Positions 33,171-43,571 of a DNA stretch of 64,000 nt are shown piece by piece (within the stretch, counting starts at the first letter, position 1; each line of letters starts with the position of its first letter). Source of the stretch: Malania oleifera. Lineage: Eukaryota; Streptophyta; Magnoliopsida; Santalales; Ximeniaceae. The DNA lies in the NCBI RefSeq assembly GCF_029873635.1, contig NC_080422.1:59121889-59185888 (forward strand). Direction: 5' to 3'. The notes beneath the pieces were generated by a model, which was given only the letters and a program-made list of their open reading frames with translations, did no database searches and was not told the DNA's origin. Made by a program: the position numbers and the translations under genes.

Positions 33171-34139
33171 TGTTGATTTATTCTTAGATTGAAATCTCAG
33201 AAGAAAAATCAGCGTACAGTGAGAATTGATCAGCAAGAACTCAATAATGAACTTTCAGTAAAGTGTATTCAGTAAGAGAACTTTGAGAGAACAAGTGTAA
33301 GCTTGGATGTTGTTTACTATTGATTGTTGGGTGTGTAATTATTGAAATCAAATTGTATTTATAGAGTTTGAAAAGTAATTTTTGTATTCTCCAAGTTACT
33401 TGGTGTGTTTCCCAAGTTTTCTCATTGTTTGGGGCCTAAGCAATCAATTTTGGAAACATTCCCTCGCTATTTTAAATTTGAATTCTCAAAGGTACACCTG
33501 GTCTCGAAGAGTCAGTTGCCCGTGCCTTTAAATCACAGCGAATTTTCAAACTCAGAATAGGGTCAGTCACCTGAGCCTGATGGGGTCAGTCGCTTGATGT
33601 TATTCTGTTTGCTTTGTTAAAAAACATATAAAAGATCAGTCAGCTGAGCATACTCAATCAATCGCCATAGCTTGAAATTTTTATGAATTTAAGAAATGTG
33701 TTTCCAAAAACTTGTTAGCTTTTAAATTTAGAATATTAAATTGAAATTTTGAAAATATATTTTCCAGGGTTTTCAAAATCAAGTCTCTGAGTCGATTTTA
33801 AATCCTAAGAGCTTCAATCACTTTTATTGAAAAATATGCGAAGTACTTACATAAGACTTTTAAACAACTATAACACTTCTAAATACTAAGTCTTCATGTA
33901 TAGATTCTTTTCTTCTTGTATAGCTTGACTTTAAGATTTTACAATCTTTAGCATCATAAAATCTTGCAATATTAAGTTCGAGCTTTTAATAGTCATTGTC
34001 AAGCAATTTGATATAGGTCACTTGAGTCACTTGATCTTGATACTTAAATTACTTGAAACATCATAACTTAACCAAATACATTGAGTTCTCTAGATTTGTT
34101 ATCATCAAAATAAGATTTGTAAGTCTTGTTAGGCCAACA
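32269..34139 (-). mobile_element. Copia solo LTR F inserted in element E
   Basis: A 1,871-bp LTR of the A-like group. On the minus strand it begins TGTTGGCCTAACAAGACTTAC and ends near CTTACTTCTTA. It is flanked by TTGTT (32264-32268) and TTGTC (34140-34144), a one-mismatch 5-bp duplication. Integrase coding sequence continues across it (GLPNIEFVKDN to the right, CDVC to the left). A TATA-like TATTTATA is at 33356-33363 and a U3 motif cluster (GGTCAGTCACCTGAGCC type) at about 33485-33670. No internal sequence. Short plus-strand frames at 32435-33090 are chance. Confidence 0.85.
33140..33167. repeat. (TA)n microsatellite in solo LTR F
   Basis: About 14 TA units within the transcribed part of the LTR. 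Confidence 0.9.
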
Positions 34140-34700
34140 TTGTCTTTTACAAACTCTATATTTGGTAGGCCTTTAACTAATTCACTATTGACTAGTTTTG
34201 AGAGAAGATCCATGCTAGCGTGACCTAGTCTCCTATGGCGTAACAAACTAGCTTCATGAATTGCTAAAAAAAATTTACATCTTGTGAAGCTATGTTTTCA
34301 AAGCTAATGGTGTAGACGTTTTCAAAATGGTTTGCAACAAAAAGTACTTTATGATCATTTGAATGTTCAACTATACAACTATTTTGTTTGATGGTAACAT
34401 TAAATCCTTTGTCACTATACAACTATTTTGTTTGATGGTAACATTAAATCCTTTGTCACATAGTTGACAAATACTCAATAAATTATGCTTTAAACCTTCA
34501 ACAAGAAATACATTTTTAATATCAAGGGAGGGTTCCTTACCAACCTTCCTCAATCTAATGATTTTCCCTTTGGTGTTATCACCAAAGGTGACATATCCTC
34601 CTTCCTTTTGTGTAATGGACGTGAACTTTGGTTTGTCTCCCATTATGTGTCTCGAGCATCCACTATCCACATACCACTTATCTTTTGAGGGGGATGATTT
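34140..34700 (-). pseudogene. pol: Protease and GAG-pre-integrase of copia element E
   Basis: The frame 34670-34371 opens with an intact active-site turn MDSGCSRHIMGDKPKF, then GGYVTFGDNTKGK and LVEGLKHNLLSICQLCD. A 44-bp tandem duplication (34370-34457) repeats the block and shifts the frame. The GAG-pre-integrase block RRLGHASMDLLSKL and the integrase zinc-finger start follow at 34246-34145, up to solo LTR F. Confidence 0.85.
34370..34457. repeat. 44-bp tandem duplication in element E protease region
   Basis: The unit beginning ACTATACAACTATTTTG occurs at 34370 and 34414 with no difference seen. Its length is not a multiple of three, so it breaks the reading frame. It is the second such duplication in this element. 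Confidence 0.9.
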
Positions 34701-34722
34701 AAAGCATACTTACAAAAGGAAT

Positions 34723-36395
34723 TTAGGTTACTACTTTTGGTAGCCAAATTTTCTTGGGTCCTTTCGAGTTAGTGTTGGGTTCACCTTTTACTCTCCACAC
34801 CATTTTTGCTTTATCATCTTTGTTTCTAAATGTGTAGTCAAATTTAATATGTCCTTTCCTTTTACATAAAATACATGTAGTATACATATAAAAATTATTT
34901 GAGGGAGTATAAGATTTTGATTCTTTCACAAAATAGCTTATATAAAAATTTTCCTTTTTATTATTTTCCTTCTCATTAAAACCGATTCCTTCTTTTTCCA
35001 AATACTTCCTTTGAGCACCTGAGAGTTTTTCAAATTTACTTTTTCTATTTGTAAACTTGTAAATAATTTTGTAATCGTCTTCCGTTTTTCTTTCCATGTT
35101 TGCAATTTTCAAATTCTTATCCTTTAACAAAGTGGAATAGGATTCCTTCGAGTTTTCAAAAATCTTAGTTAATTCTTTATTTTCATTTTTCAAAAAAGTG
35201 TTCATTTTAGTTATCTTAACATGAATCTCGTGTGCATGACGTAGTTCTTTTTGAAATTCTTTATGTGAAGGCAAGCAATCATTAACTAAATCATCACTAG
35301 AATCATCATGTGAGGTAAATGAAGAAGAAGATTGTACCTCATGATTGTTAGGTGCCATTAAACAGAGATTTGCTACCTCATGACCACTTGAGTCACTGTC
35401 TGAACTACTAAAGCTTGGCTCGTCTCATGTGACAACCTTCATTGTCTTCTTTTTCTTCTTAGAGTCCTTAAGCAATGGACACTCTGGCTTGATGTGGCCA
35501 GCCTTTTTGTAGTCGTAGAAAGTAGGAGGATCTGAATTTTGCTCTCTCTTGCTTGATTCTCTTTTTTTCATCCTTCAGCCCCGAAATTTTCTAGTAAATT
35601 ACTTGTTCTTTTTAAAGAACTTACCGAACCTTTTAGTCAGTAAGGCTATTTCCTCATCGGTATACTTACCATCTTCATCATAGGAGCTATTTGAAGAAGC
35701 CTTGAGAGCAGTAGCCTTCTTTGTTCTATTATGCTCATGTATCCTCTTGTTGATGCCCATTCCGTAGGTGAGAAGGGATCCAATAAGCTCGTCCAGTGTC
35801 ATGGTTTTCAAATCTCTTCCTTCAGTGATAGTCGTTGCTACTCCTAGATGGAAGGTAATCCTCTCAGTAGCTTCCTGATCATCTCATAAGAAGGGTAAGT
35901 TTTCCCAAGTGCATTAAAATAGTTAATGATGTGTGTGAATTTGGTGTACATTGAAGATATTGATTCATTGGGAATCATTTTGAAAGCTTTGTATTCACCT
36001 GTGAGCATATCTTAGTTCCCTCATCTGTAATTTCTAATTTCTCCCAACTCTCTTAAGCACTCTTGCATGCCATGATCCTATTGAATTCGTTTTTATCCAA
36101 AGCACAATACAAGAAGTTCATACCACTAGAATTTTTCTGCATTAATTTCATATCATTTTCATTCATTTCACCTTTAGATATAGGAACATCTTTTCCTTGA
36201 ATAGTTTTCATGGGTATGTAGTCTCCTTGGACAACTAATCACCATGCTTTGAATGAATATTCTCATTCTTTGCTTCCAGAATGTATAGTTGGCACCATAG
36301 ATGATTGGAGGCCATGTAGAGGATTGAACCTCACCAAAAGGGGATACACCAATTTAAGCCATAAGATCTTTATATAAATACGATTAAGTTTATTG
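34723..36395 (-). pseudogene. gag: gag of copia element E
   Basis: The N-terminal capsid-like part (36395-35600) is broken but readable in pieces, with the block NSSYDEDGKYTDEEIALLTK and RFGKFFKKN at 35720-35600. The first CCHC knuckle region, near 35500, is damaged. The C-terminal frame 35358-34723 has a Ser/Asp-rich start, a long Lys/Glu-rich helical segment and FEKLSGAQRKYLEKEGIGF. The second knuckle, CILCKRKGHIKFDY, has Tyr for the last Cys. The frame ends GPKKIWLPK. The 5' start lies beside the primer site at about 36400. Confidence 0.8.
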
Positions 36396-36399
36396 TACA

Positions 36400-36413
36400 G
36401 ACTCTGATACAAA
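36400..36413 (-). other. Primer binding site of element E
   Basis: Minus-strand TTTGTATCAGAGTC, next to the LTR end. It resembles TTGGTATCAGAGCC in element C, the initiator-tRNA-type site, with two changes. Confidence 0.7.
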
Positions 36414-36414
36414 T

Positions 36415-37589
36415 TGTTAGGATTGGTGATATCCTAAGAGGGTGGGTGAATTAGGTATTTTAAAATTTTATTCAATTATTTGATAGATTAACAACCTAGA
36501 TCAATCATAAGTTTAGCGAATGTAAAACAATCAAAAACAGTGTATACATATAAACATACAAATGCATAAATAAATGAGTGCTGTGATAAAGAAAATGACA
36601 CCGAGATTTTACAAGGTTCGACTATACTCACCTATGTCCTTGCCTCAAGAGAGAGATACCTTTCCAAGCAATATCCCCTTGCTTGGAACGATTCAAACCT
36701 AAACTATGAAAGTAGAATGAAGATACAATGGTTTTCGTGCAAAGAATGCTCCTTAAAAGGCTAATGAGTACAATGGAAAACAAATCTAATACACTCTCAA
36801 TGAATAAGATTAAAACTCAATAGAGAAGAATGATGTTCTCTAAAGTATTTTGAAAAATATGAATAGGAAAACTTGTCAATGAAGTAAATGATGTTTCTCA
36901 AGGTAAAACAATTTGTTCAAGAGTTTAAAGATTGTTCAAAAGTATTATCCCACTCTCCAATCCTTGTATTCATAGGCAAACTTGAAATATGGTTGTTTTA
37001 TGATTGTCGGAAGTTTTAATATATATATATATATTCAAAAAATATAGTCATTTTATAGTCGCTCTTGGCTTATATTGAGAGTTTCAATCGACTGGACTAG
37101 GGTTTGGTCACTCGGATTGTAGGAAATTTCCATTTTAGCAATTTTCGGTCGCTCAATCTGATGATTCGGTCACCTGGATCATTGTTCGCGATGTTCGGTT
37201 GTCCATACTTAACATATAGTTGTCTGACTTCCTTGTATTGCCTTGTTTTGGGGCTTTTTCATGTTGAAACTCATTTTAGGACTTTTGAAAAAGTTTAGCA
37301 TATTTATAAAATGAGCTTAAGAATGAGCTTCACATCAAATTCATTCACTTATGTGCATACAAAAATCCTAAATGCAATAGAAATGAAAAGTTTTTTAAGT
37401 CTTCAATTCTTGCTATTTAAATACTCCATGGAATCGGTCGAATAATGTGTCATCTTGAATGCTTCATGACTTCCATTTTGCATCAACCATTGTGCTTTCT
37501 CAAGGTCAGTCCTATGAACATACTTAAAGCACTAATGAGATCATGTGGTTTTTCATTATCAAAACGTGATTAGGGTAAAAAAGCCAACA
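36415..37589 (-). repeat. 5' LTR of element E
   Basis: Plus-strand ends TGTTAGGATTGG and AAAGCCAACA, so on the element strand it runs TGTTGGC to CCTAACA. At 1,175 bp it is shorter than the other copia LTRs here. The U3 motif cluster (GGTCACTCGGATT, GGTCGCTCAATCTG) is at about 37085-37225. The expected TATA position has only a weak TATGAATA form near 36966. No partner LTR is left, so age cannot be taken from LTR divergence. Confidence 0.8.
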
Positions 37590-38135
37590 CCCTCTTCAAG
37601 TTATTTTTTCTACTTTGGAGGCATGTGGCATTGAGAGTTCCCAAATCTAAGTAGTCACATTCAAGTTGTTATGACCATATCAGAGGCATGTGACTTTTAT
37701 AGTTCCCAAAATCTAAGTGGTTCCCTTTTTATTACTCTGGCTACCTTGGAGGCATGTGGCATTGAGAGTTCTCAAATCCGAGTAGTCACATTCATGTTGT
37801 TCTTGCCATCTTAGATGTTTGTAGCACTTATAGTTCGCGAATCTGAGTGGTCCCCATTAAAGTTATGTGAGCTACTTCGGAGGAATGTGGCATTAAGAAT
37901 TCTCAAATTTGAGTAGCTGCATTCAAGTTTTTCTTGCTATCTCAAAGATTCATGGCATGAGAGTTCCCAAATTTGAGTAGTGCATTCAAGTTGTACTGGC
38001 CATCATGGAGGCATGTGACGTTTTTAGTTCCCAAAATATTAGTGGACCCCTTTCACTTTATCTTAGCTGCCTCAAAGACATGTAGCATTGAGAGTTCCTG
38101 AATTCGAGTAGTCCCATTCAATTTGCACTAATTAC
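37590..38135. repeat. Degenerate tandem array with two alternating unit types
   Basis: About eight units of 62-67 bp start near 37610, 37676, 37742, 37807, 37873, 37938, 38000 and 38067. Odd units read like GGAGGCATGTGGCATTGAG with an AGTAGTCACATTCAAG end. Even units read like ATGTGACTTTTATAG with an AGTGGTCCCC end. The alternation gives a longer period of about 131 bp. No ORF. It lies between element E and element D. Confidence 0.8.
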
Positions 38136-38350
38136 TAACACTTCAAGTTGCTGTGGCTATTTCTCCAAAATGTCACATTCAAGTTGCACTAACCACTAAC
38201 ACTCCAAGTTTCCCTAGCTATCTCTCCAAATAGTAACATTCAAGTTTTACTAACCATTAAGACTCCAAGTTGCCTTGACTATTTCTCCAAATAGTAACAT
38301 CCAATATGCACTAACTTCTAACACATTCAAGTTGCTCTAACTATCTTGTT
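38136..38350. repeat. Second tandem array, about three units of 62 bp
   Basis: Units contain TATTTCTCCAAA, a CACATTCAAGTTGC-like block, CACTAACCACTAACA and TCCAAGTTGCC. They recur near 38158, 38220 and 38280, and in part at 38320. They share the ACATTCAAGTTG core with the first array, so this looks like a rearranged branch of it. Confidence 0.75.
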
Positions 38351-38489
38351 ACTTCAAGAGGTCGCATTCAAGTTGTTTTGATTGTCTCAAAGGTATGTGA
38401 CTTTGATCCCCATGCATAAGCAATCATTGATTTCACCATACTCAGCATGTTTATCAAGTAAATGTAGAATTCCATGTGTTTTTCTAATT

Positions 38490-40978
38490 TTACTATAGAG
38501 ACCTAGAAAATTAAATTAATAAACGAAATGAAAGAGAAGGAAAAAATGGAATTTTTAAAAAGATAGAGAAAACATGGCTTCGTCGATGAACCCAGGGTCT
38601 TCGTTGACGAATGTCCCATAGATTTCAACAACGAGGTGCACGTGTCTCGTTGATGAGAGATTACTGAGAGAGTTTAGGGAATTTCAGGTTCATCGATGAA
38701 ATAGCCTCCTCGTTGATGAAGTGCCTTCATGTATTCGTCGACGAACCACTTGAATTCATCAATGAATACTGGGGTATAAAGGGTGAAACCCTCATTTTTC
38801 AGCACTGTTCTCTCTCTCTTTCACTCTCTCTATCTAGACCCACAACTCTCTCACTCTTCTCTCTTTGTTTCCTTATTTGTTAAGGCTCGGATTGACGATC
38901 AGGATCTGCCACAAGGTTCCTAGGAAGATTCTCTACAACATAGGCAGAGTAGATTTTCATACTGGAGTTTTGGGGCACCATGCCAAAACTAGGGTAAGTG
39001 AGATACTTTAAGGATTTTTAAGTTAACTTGGAGTATATAGAGCTTTGGGATTTCTGATGATAAATGTTCAAGCAGTTGGGTTGTTTAATTTGGTAAAAAT
39101 GTGATTTTTAAGATTTTGAGTTGTGAACACCGACGAGCGTCAGATTTAGGGTGTTAGTGGACTTCTCAGTAAGCCAGGTAAGGGTAATAAATTATAGTAG
39201 TCTATTTTGAAAATTATGAGTTGAGTAAAATGTGAAACGATATAACGTTATTATATTTAAAATTTATTATGATATAAATATCAGATGAAATTTGTATGGC
39301 ATATGATTTATATTGAGAAATGTTTAAATTGGGTTAAATGATTTACCCTGAAAATGTGAATTGAGATTATGAGATTATGAAATGTGAATTGTGATATGAG
39401 ATTTGAAATGGGGGAAAAACAATGAAAGTGAAATGTATTGAAAAATGTATTTCTTCAGAGAAATGATGAATATGAGATATGTATATGGTAATATAAGATG
39501 ATATGAGTTGTGAATACTGAATCGCGAAAACTGAGTTGAGAATACTAATTTATGTGAATATTTCAATGTTAATACCACAATGCAGACTTTGAAATGTGAA
39601 AAAGAGAAATGAAAATATTGCAACATAAATACTGCAATACGAATGTGATATGAGTACACTGAAAATGTAAACATTGCAAGGATATTGTTGCAGTGAGAAT
39701 AATGATATGAGAATACCAATATGAGAATATGAAATTGAGAATATGTGAATGTGTGTATTGTAATATGAATACTACAATATAGATATTAAAATATGGAAAT
39801 GAGAAATGTGAATATTGCACCATTGATTATGCAATATGAATATTGAATTTTGAGAATTGAAATGTGAAATTTTGAAATAGGAATACAGACATGTGATTGA
39901 TGAAACGCAAATACCACATAATGATTGGTGGCATATAGCGGTGATAACCCTTATGGATGGATATGGAAACCCTAATGATGGGTTGGGATATTGAGAACGG
40001 TATCGTTGCTAATGGAGATAGTGCAACCACGCGGGTTCGTGGAGCATATGGCATGATTGTAAACTAAGCTGTATAGTAGAGTTGTTGTGCCCCCTGAGTT
40101 CGGGTTAGGGCTTTTGGTCGGCTAGTCATACTACAAACATGGGATATATGATGTTATTTGACCTAACCGGGTCGACCAATTGCGGTTAGGTCCAGCCTTC
40201 GAGCCACATAACCCTATTCATGGGGGGAAGCATGGCATGGAAAGATATCTTCAAGGCAATCATGAGTACAGACATGAATGTATTGGTAACTAGTGACACT
40301 CACAATCTAGATATGGATTTTGAAATGGAAAGGAAATGAGAATGGAAATGAAATGAGAATGGAAATGAAAAAGAAAATGAGAAATGAAATAGTGTGAATT
40401 GATAAATAATTAAAGCAAAGTACAACACACCACCTGAGGGCTTGCTTAGTAAGGTGAGTGCTTTAATAAGTATCAGTTGTAGTTATACCCGAGTTCATCG
40501 AGTTAGGATGCAAACGATATCAGGACAAAGGGAAGCTACTTGTATGGGCGGTTAAGCTTCCCTATTCTCAGGAACTTCGCCAGTAAACCTGGGTTACGAA
40601 CGAATGATTTTGGGAAATGGAAGTAAAAGTATATGAAAACTTGTGTTTTATACCTATATGATTATGATTGTGGAAATGGTATATTTTCTCAGAATATATT
40701 ATTATTGAATTGAATATATGTTATGATATAATGAATCTTATACTGCCACACACTGTAGATAATTTATTCCATCTTAATAAGATGTGTCTCACACAATCAT
40801 TTAAATATTTTAGTAAACTGAGATAGACCTAGCAACAGAGCTTCGAGATAGAGGGAAGAAGATACCCTAGGTAGAGAGGGTGAGTATTTGGACCTAGGAA
40901 GGTTTGATTCCTCTATAGGTTTATGTATTAGACTTGTATATATGGATGGTAGTACTCTGGTATGTGTATTCGGTGTGG

Positions 40979-41018
<40 letters not shown>

Positions 41019-41175
41019 TGACTTCCACTGTTAGGGTTGTATATGAGTATGATTTTATACCCGGTACCCACTTTCGGGTCACGTTATGTGTTATGGTATC
41101 AGTGGTTGACATGGTTGATATGTGGTTATATGTTGTTTATAAAAAAAAATTGGTATGAAAAATCAGGGCGTCATA
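38490..41175 (+). repeat. 5' LTR of gypsy element D
   Basis: The right end GGGCGTCATA lies just before the primer site. The left end is not sharply visible; I place it by comparison with the solo LTR at 8559-10646, anywhere between about 38475 and 38495. It has TTCGTCGATGAAC-like short repeats at 38580-38760, TATAAA at 38775-38780, a CT-rich run at 38805-38870, and a long purine-rich middle (39240-39880) made of GAATATGAAATG-like repeats. ORFs across that middle are low-complexity artefacts. Confidence 0.75.
40983..41015. repeat. (TA)n microsatellite in element D LTR
   Basis: About 16 TA units near the 3' end of the LTR. Confidence 0.9.
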
Positions 41176-41178
41176 GTT

Positions 41179-41191
41179 TGGTATCAGAGCC
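41179..41191 (+). other. Primer binding site of element D
   Basis: TGGTATCAGAGCC just after the LTR, a perfect form of the initiator-methionine-tRNA-type site used by many plant elements. Confidence 0.85.
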
Positions 41192-41554
41192 TAGGTTTGC
41201 TAGGTTCTGTAAACTTTAGTAAACAGTGGAATACTATACCAGAGTATATGAATGGATATTGATGAGATATGAGTCAATTGTTGTTAGAGGATGAGATTAT
41301 AATTTAGGGTTTTGTCTTGCGACCTAGATACAGAAGCTCTGTGGTTGTCTCTGTGTTTTTTCTATGATGACAACTTCTAGAAAGTCGTAGATACTATCGT
41401 CAGATCGGGTTTTTGAGTGGTAGGATTGAATCTTAAATGGGATTGAGAATGTTAAGAGAAATGTCTGTAGCATAATATTTTGTGAGTTGAGTATGCTGGT
41501 GTGTTAGTGAGATATGATAGTAGAGTTCTAAAATGGTTTTATATCCTTTGCAAG

Positions 41555-42565
41555 ATGGATCTACGGAGTAGTAGTGCTCATGTTGGGGGTGATGATGCAG
41601 GGTCTTCTGGTATGGTTGGGGGAGACCTTGATGTTGTATTACATAGTGTCACGCAATAGGTGATGTCAGAGATGGCTAAGATTTTTAGAGGGCGAAGTTG
41701 CACGATTAAGGGGTTCACGTGGATGAAACCTCTCTCATTTTCTAGAGGAGCTGACCCACTTGTGGCTAAGAAGATGGTCCAGGATATGGGGGACATGTTG
41801 GCAGTTCTTCCATGTACAGATGAGAAAAAAGTCTTATTTGCGACATTTAAGCTGATAGGGGAGGCAAAGTGCTAGTGGAGATCAACCACACTGTTGGAGG
41901 AGCATAGACTGGATCTTATAACGGTGATGTGGAGCCTTTTTAAAGAAATCATTTTTGAGAGATATTTTCCCACTACTTTCAGGAGTGCAAAGGTGGTAGA
42001 GTTTCTACATCTGACGTAGGGACCGATGACAGTACAACGGTATATAGCCAGATTTATTGATTTGTCTTGGTTTGCTTTGTATTTGGTACTAGATGGGAAG
42101 ACAAAAGTGAGAAAGTTTGAGGAGGGTTTGAGGTAGAGTTTTTTTGAGAAAATTATAGGCATTAGGGCTCAGAAATTTGTTGAGGTAGTAGACAGAGCTA
42201 TGATGATTGAGGGTGGCCTTTAGAAAGGCACCGCAACACAGAGTCAGGGGAAGAGGCCCCTGCCTTCAGATTTTCAGGCAGGGTCCAGTCAAGGGCCTTG
42301 GAGGAGATGGGATGGCAGGAGAAGACAAAGATAGATTGTGAGAGATAGAGTTGTACAGGGTAGTCAGATGTTTCCTTTTTGTCCCATATGCTACACGAGA
42401 TAACTAGGAGAATGCTAGTTTAAGGAGGTGATATGTTATCGGTGTTATCAGCCTGGATATATGGTGAGGGACTATCGTGGACAATCATTTGTCACGCCTA
42501 TTCCTAGACCATACCAAGGAGGTCACCAGGCACCCCAAGGCGGACAGCAAAGGAATATTACCCTA
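41555..42565 (+). pseudogene. gag: gag of gypsy element D
   Basis: The start is ATG at 41555. The frame runs through a TAG at about 41657 and then VMSEMAKIFRG, FTWMKPLSFSRGADPLVA and VLFATFKLIGEAKC. The capsid part continues with FKEIIFERYFPTTFR and FIDLSWFALYLV, broken by TAGs at about 41873, 42015 and 42132. The zinc knuckle at 42434-42480 reads CYRCYQPGYMVRDYRG: both the His and the last Cys of CCHC are now Tyr, as C-to-T type changes would give. It resembles plant chromovirus Gag. Confidence 0.8.
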
Positions 42566-43080
42566 GTCTAGGTCTACGCTTTGACACCGGGGGATGTAGA
42601 GGTAGCAAGAGATGTCGTGACAGGTACGATTTCAATTATGTCATTTATAGCTACTGCTTTATTTGATTTAAGGGCGAATCATTCTTTTATTGCTCAAGAG
42701 TTTGTTAAGTTTTATGGGTCAGAAACACAGCTGTTTGGTATCAGTTTGTTAGTGGCTATGCCGACAGGGGCTGTGGGGATATGTGATAAAGTACTTAGTA
42801 ACTTTTCGGTATGCATTTAGGGAGGATTTTATTAGCTGATTTGGTTTAATATGCATAGGCTTAAGGTTATACTGGGTATGGACTGGCGAGCTACTCACTA
42901 TGCTAGTATATATATTGTCATTAGAGGAAGGTAGTGTTCAGACCTCTAGAGGGGTAGAAGTACAGGTTTGTGGGGTCTCGTGTACATACCATAGTTGTTA
43001 TCCACTATTGAGGCGAGACAGTTATTGTTAGAGGGGTGTTAGGGATTCGTGGCTTGGGTAAAGGTGGTATTTGAAGGAGT
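42566..43080 (+). pseudogene. pol: Protease of gypsy element D
   Basis: The frame 42581-42820 covers a retropepsin-like domain: VVTGTISIMSFIATALFDLR, then NHSFIAQEFV. The usual active-site DSG is changed to DLR, so the protease would be inactive. The later block IWFNMHRLKVILGMDW lies at about 42838-42890, after a stop at 42818-42820, and leads to the RT linker. Confidence 0.75.
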
Positions 43081-43571
43081 GTTAAGATTAGAGGATATCC
43101 CGATAGTGAGGGATTTTCCTAATGCTTTCTTGAGGATTTGTCAGGACTACCTCCTGATCGTGAGGTAGAGTTTTCTATTGATCTTGTACTGGGGACGACA
43201 ACAATTTCGAAAGCGCCGTACGGAATGACATTGGAAGAATTAAAGGAATTAAAGGATTAGTTGCACAAATTGTTAGACTATAGATTTTTTCGGCCTAGCG
43301 TGTTGCCTTGGGGAGCGTTGGTATTATTTGTGAAAAATAAAGATGGGTCAATGAGAATGTGCACCGACTACCAAGAAATTAACAAAGTGACTATCAAGAA
43401 TAAAAACCCGCTTCCCCGCATCGATGATATATTTGACCAGCTACACGGGACACAGGTTTTCTCGAAGATAGATTTACGGTATGGGTATCATCAAGTAAAG
43501 GTTAGGGCATAGGATGTTTAAAAAATGACATTCAGAATTTAGTATGACCATTACGAATTGTTCGTTATGCC
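43081..43571 (+). pseudogene. pol: RT of gypsy element D, first part
   Basis: N-terminal RT. The linker ends near 43200 with [14 protein letters not shown], a TAG follows at 43258, and the open frame 43261-43512 has [51 protein letters not shown] and [16 protein letters not shown]. Three further stops follow before the sequence breaks at ELFVMP, where element B enters. The matching continuation FGLTNAPAVF starts at 63396. Confidence 0.9.

Larger units (their letters stand above)
27000..37589 (-). mobile_element. Ty1/copia element E with third ORF (3' LTR nearly absent)
   Basis: Minus-strand copia element: 5' LTR 36415-37589, primer site about 36400-36413, gag, protease, integrase, RT, RNase H, third ORF, then a non-coding tail with tandem repeats. 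The tail ends in a polypurine-like tract (about 27020-27033) and roughly 20 bases of LTR start. The rest of the 3' LTR is replaced by the right edge of gypsy H. Solo LTR F interrupts it at 32269-34139. Two short tandem duplications and many stops break the genes. Confidence 0.85.

Noticed and set aside
37590-38350. CRISPR-like array
   Set aside because: Units are adjacent and degenerate with no unique spacers, and the context is a plant genome.
39375-40054. Three overlapping minus-strand frames rich in His, Ser, Phe and Ile
   Set aside because: They come from the purine-rich repetitive middle of element D's LTR; low-complexity artefacts.
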